Below, in pieces: positions 16,431 through 22,635 of a DNA stretch of 23,061 nt (its first letter is position 1; each line of letters begins with the position of its first letter). Position numbers and translations under genes: made by a program. The notes under the pieces are model-generated. The model worked only from the letters and a program-made list of their open reading frames with translations, searched no databases and was not told the origin of the DNA. The stretch covers positions 1-23,061 of the forward strand of contig SHYS01000014.1 of assembly GCA_009692685.1 (NCBI GenBank). The letters run 5' to 3'. The DNA is from Dehalococcoidia bacterium (GTDB taxonomy: Bacteria > Chloroflexota > Dehalococcoidia > UBA2979).

Positions 16431-16458
16431 TTGTCAGTACGCACATTCGTGTTAGCAT
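16431..16458 (+). promoter_or_regulatory. Promoter of the histone-H1-like gene
   Basis: TTGTCA (16431-16436), a 16-nt spacer and TAGCAT (16453-16458) preceded by TG at 16450-16451: the best complete promoter in the window. A TGAGGT SD (16485-16490) lies 7 nt before ATG 16498. Confidence 0.65.
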
Positions 16459-16497
16459 TTCGTTTGTCCGGGGCCTCGTGACGGTGAGGTGTAACTG

Positions 16498-16848
16498 ATG
16501 GTCACTGCGAAAAAGCCCGCTGCGAAGAAGCCGGCAGCCAAAAAGCCTGCTGCCAAGAAGTCGGCCGTGAAGAAGCCGGCAGCCAAGAAGCCCGCGGCGC
16601 GCAAGCCTGCGGTCAAGAAGACAGCGGCCCGAAAGTCGGCGGCCAAAAAGCCCGCCGTCAAGAAGGCCGCGGCGAAGAAGCCTGCTGCAAAGAAGGCGTC
16701 GGCGCGCAAGCCCGCCGCCAAGAAGCCGGCGGCGCGCAAGCCCGCCGCCAAGAAGGCGTCGGCGCGCAAGCCCGCCGCCAAGAAGCCGGCGGCGCGCAAG
16801 CCCGCCGCCAAGAAGGCGTCGGCGCGCAAGCCCGCCGCCAAGAAGTAG
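16498..16848 (+). CDS. Histone H1-like Lys/Ala/Pro repeat protein
   Basis: A 116-residue protein made almost entirely of five-residue units such as AKKPA, VKKPA, ARKPA and AKKAS; there is no globular domain. Lys, Ala and Pro make up nearly all residues and the charge is extremely positive. This is the composition of the tails of bacterial H1-like proteins (Hc1/Hc2, AlgP, the tail of actinobacterial HupB), so non-specific DNA or RNA binding and chromosome compaction is the expected role. In many relatives such a tail is joined to an HU domain; here it stands alone. The second half is built from a recent 60-bp DNA duplication. It has a strong promoter, good SD and a terminator hairpin, so it is a single-gene unit. 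Stop is TAG. Confidence 0.85.
   Translation: MVTAKKPAAKKPAAKKPAAKKSAVKKPAAKKPAARKPAVKKTAARKSAAKKPAVKKAAAKKPAAKKASARKPAAKKPAARKPAAKKASARKPAAKKPAARKPAAKKASARKPAAKK
16690..16845 (+). repeat. 60-bp tandem repeat inside the histone-like gene
   Basis: Units 16690-16749 and 16750-16809 are identical apart from at most the first base or two, followed by a partial third unit to 16845. Each encodes 20 residues (KKASARKPAAKKPAARKPAA). The frame is preserved, so copy-number change would alter protein length in 20-residue steps. Confidence 0.9.
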
Positions 16849-16880
16849 CAAGAACCACTCGGGCCCCCTGGACAACGGAC

Positions 16881-16906
16881 ACACCCCCGGCATTCGCCGG
16901 GGGTGT
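16881..16906 (+). terminator. Hairpin after the histone-like gene
   Basis: ACACCCCCGGC (16881-16891) pairs perfectly with GCCGGGGGTGT (16896-16906) around loop ATTC, 32 nt past the TAG stop. The stem is 11 bp and nearly all G-C. No U-tract follows, so this is an L-shaped type hairpin without the usual tail. Confidence 0.75.
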
Positions 16907-16940
16907 GCTCGTCTCTGCCGTCAGTCGCGTCCGGCCTCGA

Positions 16941-16949
16941 TGTTACGAT
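16941..16949 (+). promoter_or_regulatory. Extended -10 of the CysS-like gene
   Basis: TGT-TACGAT at 16941-16949, 72 nt before GTG 17021. It overlaps an in-frame ATG at 16940, which argues against that ATG as the start. Confidence 0.5.
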
Positions 16950-17020
16950 CCCGCCCGCCACCATGCCCGGCCATCAAGGTCCTTCCGCTACGGTCGGGGC
17001 GATCTCCTGACGAGGTTCGA

Positions 17021-18244
17021 GTGCTCCAGCGCCAGCCCTACAACGACCTCCACCTCTTCAACTCGCTCACCCGGCGCGTTGAGCGCTTCGTGCCGCGCGA
17101 CGAGCGGGTGGTATCCATCTACGTCTGCGGGATCACCCCGTATGACGTGGGGCACCTCGGTCACGCGCTCGTCTACGTCGCCTTCGACACGCTGCGCCGG
17201 TGGCTGGAGTTCAACGCCTACGAGGTACGCCACATCCAGAACATCACGGACGTGGACGACGACATGGTGCGCGTCTCGCGGCGCCTCGGCCTCACGATCC
17301 AGGAACTCACCGACCGCAACCAGCAAATCTACCTCGACGAGATGCGCGCGCTCGACGTCCTGCAGCCCGAGGCGTACCCCCGCGTGTCCGAGACTATCCC
17401 CGAGATCATCGAGACGGTGCAGCGCCTCATCGACTCCGGCTTTGCCTACGAGGTCGCGGGCTACGTGTTCTTCGATGTCACCCGCACACCGCAGTTCGGC
17501 GTGCTGGCGGGCCTAAGCGGCCAGGCGCTGCTCGACTTCAAGAGCGACTCGATGCCCGAAGAGCCGCAGCACCTAAAGCGGAACCCGCTCGACTTCCTCA
17601 TCTGGCAACCCTGTACGGACGAGGGCGCCACCTTCGCCTCGCCGTGGGGCGCCGGTCGCCCCGGGTGGCACATCGAGTGTTCCGCCATGGCGTGCCGCCA
17701 CCTCGGCGACCAGATAGACATCCACGGCGGTGGCAAGGACCTGCACTACCCTCACCACGACTCCGAGATCGTTCAGTCCGAGGCGGCGAGCGGCCTGAGC
17801 CCCTACTCCACGTTCTGGCTACACAACGGCACCATGGGCCTCGCTGGCCAGAAGATGTCGAAGTCGCTCGGCAACCTGGTGAAGGTCAGCGACCTGCTCG
17901 GCGAGGGCCACACCGGAAACGGCATCCGCCTCTCCCTGCTCGCGGTGCGCTGGCGCGATGACCGCGATTTCGACCGTGCGGTGCTCGCAGCATCCGAGGA
18001 GACCACGCGGCTGCTTGAGCGTGCGGCAGCGGCGCCCGGTGGTCCTGCGGACCAGCTGCGCGTGCAGCCGTACCGCAACGCGTTTCAGGCAGCGATGGAC
18101 GACGACCTCGACACCCCCACGGCGATCGAGGTGCTGCGCGACCTAGCGCAGGCCCTGCTCGCCGGCCGCGTGGCTGGCGAAACCGGGACACCGACGCTGA
18201 TCGAACTCGCTAGTGTGCTCGGTGTGCGCCTGCGCGCCGAGTAA
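17021..18244 (+). CDS. Short cysteinyl-tRNA synthetase-type ligase (CysS or MshC-like)
   Basis: A 407-residue class-I ligase. Catalytic signatures are complete: Zn ligand Cys36 in IYVCGITPYD, HLGH (45-48), NITDVDDD (74-81), GRPGWHIECSAMA with Cys220, the Zn His region HGGGKDLHYPHHDSE (235-249) and KMSKS (278-282). It ends soon after a DALR-like helical region (MDDDLDTPTAIEVLRDLA) with LASVLGVRLRAE. The C-terminal region usual in CysS of about 460 residues (ADxIRdxL...GTxW) is absent. That architecture is that of MshC, the Cys:GlcN-Ins ligase of mycothiol synthesis, although short CysS also exist. GTG 17021 has GAGG 5 nt upstream. Stop is TAA. Confidence 0.85.
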   Translation: MLQRQPYNDLHLFNSLTRRVERFVPRDERVVSIYVCGITPYDVGHLGHALVYVAFDTLRRWLEFNAYEVRHIQNITDVDDDMVRVSRRLGLTIQELTDRNQQIYLDEMRALDVLQPEAYPRVSETIPEIIETVQRLIDSGFAYEVAGYVFFDVTRTPQFGVLAGLSGQALLDFKSDSMPEEPQHLKRNPLDFLIWQPCTDEGATFASPWGAGRPGWHIECSAMACRHLGDQIDIHGGGKDLHYPHHDSEIVQSEAASGLSPYSTFWLHNGTMGLAGQKMSKSLGNLVKVSDLLGEGHTGNGIRLSLLAVRWRDDRDFDRAVLAASEETTRLLERAAAAPGGPADQLRVQPYRNAFQAAMDDDLDTPTAIEVLRDLAQALLAGRVAGETGTPTLIELASVLGVRLRAE

Positions 18245-18284
18245 TCACATCTCCCGGCCGCTAGAGCCCTCGCCCTCCCGCCCG

Positions 18285-18290
18285 TAGCCT
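18285..18290 (+). promoter_or_regulatory. -10 for leaderless hemerythrin transcript
   Basis: TAGCCT ends exactly 6 nt before ATG 18297, and no SD is present. The spacing is identical to that at 16254-16259 and 22118-22123. Confidence 0.4.
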
Positions 18291-18296
18291 GTACCA

Positions 18297-18782
18297 ATGA
18301 GCCGAGACGCCCGCCTCGCACGCCTGTCGCGCGACCACCACCACGCGCTGACGCTCGCGCTTCGCATCCAGCGCGAACTCCCGGCGGCCGAGCCCCGTGA
18401 GGTGGCCGCACTGGTGCGCGACGTCCTCCGCTACTGGGACGAGGCGCTCGTGCCCCATCTCGCCGTCGAGGAGCTCGCACTCTTTCCCCGGCTCGCGGCC
18501 ATTGAAGAGGGCGGACTCGCCCTCGCCGGCCGTGCGCAGGGTGCCCAGCGCGAGTTGCAGGGCCTCGCCACCGAAGTCCGAGGCGCGAACGTGGCGCCGC
18601 GCACCGGCATCCTCGCGCGGTTCAGCACGGCACTCGCTGCCCACATCCGCTGGGAGGAGCGCGAGATCCTCGAGTGGGCACAGGCTCACCTCGACGACGC
18701 GGCCCTCGATGGTGTTGCGAGCGCCGTCGCGGAGGCGTTGCCAGCGCAGGCGGTACCGTGCCCGGTACCGCATCTGGCGTAG
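18297..18782 (+). CDS. Hemerythrin/HHE-domain protein
   Basis: A 161-residue four-helix protein with HHE-domain ligands: a His cluster at 14-16 (SRDHHHALTLALRIQ), His54 and Glu58 in LVPHLAVEELALFP, and His116 with Glu120 in LAAHIRWEEREILEWAQ. Family members bind a di-iron centre and carry or sense O2, NO or oxidative stress, or repair iron centres. It follows the ligase by 52 nt but has its own leaderless-type start. The ends after residue 140 are Ala/Val-rich and less conserved. It converges on the redoxin pseudogene with 43 nt between them and no visible terminator. Stop is TAG. Confidence 0.88.
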   Translation: MSRDARLARLSRDHHHALTLALRIQRELPAAEPREVAALVRDVLRYWDEALVPHLAVEELALFPRLAAIEEGGLALAGRAQGAQRELQGLATEVRGANVAPRTGILARFSTALAAHIRWEEREILEWAQAHLDDAALDGVASAVAEALPAQAVPCPVPHLA

Positions 18783-18825
18783 GTTCGCGCGCCCTGAGTC
18801 GTTGCCGGATCGAGTGGTGGCTGTG

Positions 18826-19945
18826 CTACTCAGGCACTCCCGGCATGTCGACCGGCGGGTAGTACGGCTTGTCCTCGAGGGCCCTCGCGCGGACGCGTGC
18901 GAGGTATTCGGGGCCAGCAGCGATGCCGTTATCCAGTTTCGTCGCAGTCTGCCGCCACATCGCCCAGCTCTCCGGGTGGAGGCGCTTGGCCTCTTCGAGG
19001 CATGTGCGACCATCGGCGTCTCGACCGCTGGCCATTAGGTGGTGGCCGAGGCGGAATGTGGCGTGTGCCTCTGCGACCTGCGAGTCATGGGGTTGCCTCC
19101 TCGCGCGGGCTTGGTCATCGCTGAGGACATATGGGCTGGCCGCACCGTTCGCTACCCAGTCGCGGATGGCGCTGAGGTAGTGCAGACGCGTGGCGCGCGC
19201 GGTATCGGTGACCTCCTGAGGGACCGTGCGCGTGACCAGATCGAGCCGGTCGAGGGTGTCGTAAGCACCAGCCACCTCAGGCGGGCGACGATTCGTCCCT
19301 GTTCGTTGATCCACACTGCCTGTGGCACGTTTACGAGGTTGTAGAGACGCGCGACGCTGTGCTCACGGTCGATCTCGGGTACGTGGATGAAGCCCGTTTG
19401 ATCCAGGGCTCTGGGGCCCCGGGCTCGCTGTCCAGCGCGACGGCAATGACGGTGAATCCTATCGGGCTGAGTTCTTCGTAGAGACGCTGCCACACGGGCA
19501 GCGTCTCTACGGCAGCCTCACCATGAGGGGCCTATGTGGCCAGTAGCACCTTTCGCCCGCGGTAGTCCGACAGGGAATGCATCCTGCCACTGGCGTCCGG
19601 CAACGTGAAGTCGGGAGCTTCGAGACTCTCGATGCGGGCCGCCTGTTCGTCGGACGGTTCGCCCAGCACCCAGATGTCGCCCGCCTGTGAGTGTGTGACG
19701 GCGCCGCCGCGGTAGCGCCAGAAGGCGGCCACGTTGACCCGGCCGTCGCGCGTGAACTCGTGTTCGCGGCCTTGAGGGAGAGGGAAGCAGAGGTCGTCCC
19801 GGCAGAGTCCTTCGGGCTTGAGTTCGAATCCGGTTGCCACATTCAGTGCGGTTGCAGCGAGCCAGAGGTCGTGACCCCGGACATCCGCATCTGCGAGGCC
19901 AACGACCCCAGTCTCCGTGAGGAGTGTGATCTGCCCGGGGGCCAT
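18826..19945 (-). pseudogene. Redoxin (AhpC/TSA-like) protein with amber codon and two frameshifts
   Basis: From ATG 19945 (GAGG 5 nt upstream), the N-terminal 100 residues include GDIWVLGEPSDEQAARIESL, then the redoxin opening APDFTLPDASGRMHSLSDYRGRKVLLAT. A TAG (19534-19532) follows where the family has Trp (LLATW): TGG to TAG. The same frame goes on APHGEAAVETLPVWQRLYEELSPIGFTVIAVALDSE, then shifts near 19409 to ALDQTGFIHVPEIDREHSVARLYNLVNVPQAVWINEQGRI, and shifts again near 19286-19289 to RPPEVAGAYDTLDRLDLVTRTV through to TAG at 18826. Each shift is one missing base. The resolving CxxC or peroxidatic Cys expected near APHGEAA is absent, so the parent was probably redox-inactive or altered. 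Confidence 0.8.
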
Positions 19946-19999
19946 CGCAGCCTCGATTCTGTCGGGTGCATGAGCGGATCGGACACGCTCGCGGCGATC

Positions 20000-21076
20000 C
20001 TAGCGCTTGGCGGCTGCCTTCTCCGTGCTCACCTCGCGGACGAGGTCCATGAGGCGGCCGAGGGACTCCATGCGTTCCGCGAACGTGTCGCCGTGCAGGC
20101 CCGGGCGGAACGTGGTGACGCCGGCGTCGCGGTAGTCGCGCAGCCGCTGCTTCACCATCGCCTCGTCGCCGATCAGGTTGGTGCCGATGACGAGGTCGAG
20201 CGGGACGTGGGCGCGCGCCTCGTCGCGCTTGCCGGAGAGCCACAGGCGCTGGATCTCCTTCGCCTCGTCGGCGTAGCCCTGGCGGGAGTAGGCGTTGTTG
20301 TAGAAGTTGTGCTGCTTCGATCCCATCGCGCCGAGCGAGAACGCGAGGCCGGGGCGCAGCGTCTCCGCCGCCTTCTCGACGTCGCTCGTGAACCAGACTG
20401 TGCCACCGACGGCGACGTCGATCTTGCTGAAGTCGCGCCCAGCCTTCCGTGCGCCCTCCCGGATCGGGTCGAGGAACTGCGCGGCGTGCTCCGGCAGGAA
20501 CGAGGTGCCGAGCCACCCATCGGCGAGTTCACCCGTCAGTTCGAGGTTCTTCGGGCCGAGGGAAGCGATGTAGATCGGGAGGTTCGGCGTCGCCGGCGCG
20601 CCAGAGCGCAGCGCTTTGCCCTCGCCGCTGCCGCCGTGCGAAGCGTCCAAGGGCAGGTGGTAGAACTCGCCGTCGTAGGCCACCGTCTCGCCGTTGAAAA
20701 CACGACGGCACACCTCGATCACCTCGCGTGTGTGCTGGATCGGCTTGCGGAAGGGGATGCCATGCCAGCCCTCGATGACTTGCGGGCCGCTCGTGCCGAG
20801 GCCCAGCATGAAGCGTCCGCCGGACATGGAGTCGAGGGTCATCGCGGTCATCGCGACGAGCGCGGGTGTGCGCGTGCCGACCTGCAGGATGCCGGTGCCG
20901 AACTTCAGCGTCGTGGTCTTCGCCATGAGATACGCGAGCGGCGTCGCGCCGTCGTGCGCCCACGCCTCGGCGCTCCAGAGCGATTCGACGCCCATGCGCT
21001 CGGCGTCGATGGCGAGGTTGGTGACCTCGTCCCAGTCTTCGATGGCGTAGCGGTGCAGTCCGACTGCGACCTTCAT
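20000..21076 (-). CDS. Luciferase-like (LLM class) F420/FMN-dependent oxidoreductase
   Basis: A 358-residue TIM-barrel protein. It opens MKVAVGLHRYAIEDWDEVTNLAIDAERMGVESLW, then TLKFGTGILQVGTRTPALVAMTAMTLDSMSGGRFMLGLGTSGPQVIEGWHG, which are the strand-3 and strand-4 motifs of bacterial luciferase-like and F420-dependent reductases; IYIASLGPKNLELTGELADGWLG is the strand-6 region. Members use F420H2 or FMNH2 to reduce or mono-oxygenate organic substrates. ATG 21076 has GAGGGGG upstream; an upstream extension in the same frame is low-complexity and rejected. It has an apparent -10 (TATGCT) upstream and is followed by the redoxin remnant. Cofactor and substrate not assignable by eye. Stop is TAG. 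Confidence 0.93.
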   Translation of the reverse strand: MKVAVGLHRYAIEDWDEVTNLAIDAERMGVESLWSAEAWAHDGATPLAYLMAKTTTLKFGTGILQVGTRTPALVAMTAMTLDSMSGGRFMLGLGTSGPQVIEGWHGIPFRKPIQHTREVIEVCRRVFNGETVAYDGEFYHLPLDASHGGSGEGKALRSGAPATPNLPIYIASLGPKNLELTGELADGWLGTSFLPEHAAQFLDPIREGARKAGRDFSKIDVAVGGTVWFTSDVEKAAETLRPGLAFSLGAMGSKQHNFYNNAYSRQGYADEAKEIQRLWLSGKRDEARAHVPLDLVIGTNLIGDEAMVKQRLRDYRDAGVTTFRPGLHGDTFAERMESLGRLMDLVREVSTEKAAAKR

Positions 21077-21141
21077 GGTGTCCCCCTCATGCGCGTCTCT
21101 GCTGAGTACACGCACGGTGCAGCATACCGGCCCCGGGCAGA

Positions 21142-22111
21142 TCAGGCCGGGGCAGCGTGCTCCGCGGCCGCCAGGACGGCGTCCCATGCCACCTCGCCTG
21201 TGAGTACCGCTAGCATCTCCGACGGGATCGGCGCGTCTACCTCATCCGTGGTGACGGCGTACAGCACGTCGCCGTCGAGGATGGAGTGGAAGGGCTCGAT
21301 GGCGCGGGTCATCGACGAATGCACCTGTCGGCCGAACTGGCGCAGGGCGGTCTGGTCCATCTTCGCGTTGGTGACGACGGTCGTGAGCGTCGTGTGGCGC
21401 GGCCGGAAGATTGGCGGCCGTGGCAATGTGGGCGGTGCGGAGCCGCCAGCGAGACGCCGCTCGACTTCGGGCAGGATGCGCACCGTGTCGGGATGCCTGT
21501 TCCCGCGCACGGTGTGTCCTTCGCGGTCGACGATGCCGCCGAGTGCGTTTACCACCGTACACACTAGGATTTTCACGCCCCCGATCTCGCGGGATGCGGC
21601 GCCCTGGCCGCCGTGGAAGAGAAACGAGCCGATACGCGCGCATTGCGCGCCACCGCGGGACCCGAGGGGGAACAACCGTCGCGCAATGCGCCCGCTGCGG
21701 TGCGCCCGAGGAAGTAGTCGGGGTAGACGCTCGCGTCGCGCCTCGTCGGTCCGAAGTCATAGATGATCGCGCCGGAGACGGGCTGGAAGCGCGAAGTCGG
21801 ATCCTCCGGCGCGCTCACCGGAGCCATCGCAGTCAGTTCGGCGCCGCCGCCGGCCTGTGCCTCCAGTCCGTAGATCGATCCGCCTGACATGACGATCGCG
21901 CGGTTGTAGTCGTGGTCGCCGATCGTGGCTGGCCAGCCGCCCTGAATGTCGATCGCGGTGCGGCGAGGCCGCTCGAAGGCGACCACGGTGCAGCCGGTCG
22001 GGCCCTCGCTACGCCGACGCCGACGCTGACGCCGGGGAAGTCGAAGGCGAGTGCGGGTACTCCGGAGAAGTCCGTGCGCGGGGTCTATCGAGGGGCGGCC
22101 TGCGGTTCCAC
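21142..22111 (-). pseudogene. P1/S58-family (DmpA-like) peptidase with amber codon and two frameshifts
   Basis: Starting at GTG 22111: MEPQAAPR, a TAG (22087-22085), then TPRTDFSGVPALAFDFPGVSVGVGVA. A missing base at 22008-22009 leads to EGPTGCTVVAFERPRRTAIDIQGG and IVMSGGSIYGLEAQAGGG, typical of P1 peptidases. A second missing base near 21675 leads to FPLGSRGGAQCARIGSFLFHGGQGAASREIGGVKILVCTVVNALGGIVDREG and the C-terminal half HTTLTTVVTNAKMDQTALRQFGRQVHSSMTRAIEPFHSILDGD. The family self-cleaves before a nucleophilic Ser/Thr; here HTTL replaces the usual NTTL but keeps the Thr. Role would be L-aminopeptidase/amidase activity. Its TAGGAT -10 lies 6 nt before the GTG. Ends in TGA. Confidence 0.85.
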
Positions 22112-22117
22112 GGGAGC

Positions 22118-22123
22118 ATCCTA
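22118..22123 (-). promoter_or_regulatory. -10 for leaderless P1 peptidase transcript
   Basis: TAGGAT on the minus strand, exactly 6 nt before GTG 22111, with no SD. It is the third case of this spacing. Confidence 0.4.
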
Positions 22124-22162
22124 CGGCCTGCTCGCGCACCGTCGCCTGTGGCAGTGGCACAC

Positions 22163-22197
22163 GACGGCCCGCCGTCCTCCAAGGGTGGCGGGCCGTC
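22163..22197 (-). terminator. Hairpin after the thioredoxin-fold gene
   Basis: GACGGCCCGCC (22163-22173) pairs perfectly with GGCGGGCCGTC (22187-22197) around a 13-nt loop, beginning 32 nt past the TAG at 22229 on the minus strand. No U-tract follows. It separates this gene from the P1 peptidase promoter. Confidence 0.65.
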
Positions 22198-22228
22198 GGT
22201 GTTGCAAGTGGCGAGAGCGCGTGGAGGG

Positions 22229-22564
22229 CTACTTGCCCTGATCCCGCTCCTTGGCGCGCTGGAGGGCGCGGACCAGCATCCCTTTCTCGGGGATCGGCTT
22301 CCAACCGGCCATCGTGTTGAAGTAGCGGACGCCGGCGGAGCGCTCGTCCGGTTCGCGTTCCATGTACTCGACGTCGAAGCCGTCGATGCGGATCGTCGGT
22401 GAGCCGAGGCACTTGGTGGGGAGCGCCTCTTCGTCGTTGCGGATCATGGTCTCCTCGACCGGCTGGTCGGGGAGGCCGGCTTCGGCGAGTGATTCGCGGA
22501 GCAGTTTGCGAATGTCGTCGTGGTATTTCTTGCCGAGTTCGGTCAAGACCATCGTGACTTCCAT
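22229..22564 (-). CDS. Thioredoxin-fold protein lacking the CxxC motif
   Basis: A 111-residue protein. A strand-helix start (EVTMVLTELGKKYHDDIRKLLRESLAEAG) leads to CLGSPTIRIDGFDVEYME, the cis-Pro-type SPTIR(V/I)xGxDVE signature of small thioredoxin-like proteins, and a C-terminal ...MAGWKPIPEKGMLVRALQRA helix. Relatives normally have Cys-x2-Cys near residue 10; here that position is LTELGKK, so no thiol redox centre remains apart from one Cys next to the SPT motif. ATG 22564 has AGGAGGG 8 nt upstream. It lies about 70 nt after the ATC-hydrolase-like gene and may be co-transcribed with it. A hairpin follows. Stop is TAG. Confidence 0.7.
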   Translation of the reverse strand: MEVTMVLTELGKKYHDDIRKLLRESLAEAGLPDQPVEETMIRNDEEALPTKCLGSPTIRIDGFDVEYMEREPDERSAGVRYFNTMAGWKPIPEKGMLVRALQRAKERDQGK

Positions 22565-22635
22565 CGTGTGTCCCTCCTGGGGTGCCGGCCTGCCTGCGGG
22601 CCGGAGCCTGGGCGGTGGCCGGCGGGCGCTGGCCG

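Noticed and set aside
16381..16470. Replication origin
   Set aside because: Only three weak DnaA-box matches and no dnaA, dnaN, gidA or parA neighbours. Kept only as a palindrome/operator.
16333..16964. Long minus-strand frames opposite the histone-like gene, rich in Leu-Gly-Ala-Arg repeats
   Set aside because: They mirror the tandem repeat of the plus-strand gene, which has promoter, SD and terminator. Their periodicity is a by-product of the repeat.
16940..17020. ATG 16940 as start of the CysS-like gene
   Set aside because: It overlaps the TACGAT -10 and adds an Arg/Pro-rich stretch; GTG 17021 has a GAGG SD and matches family N-termini.
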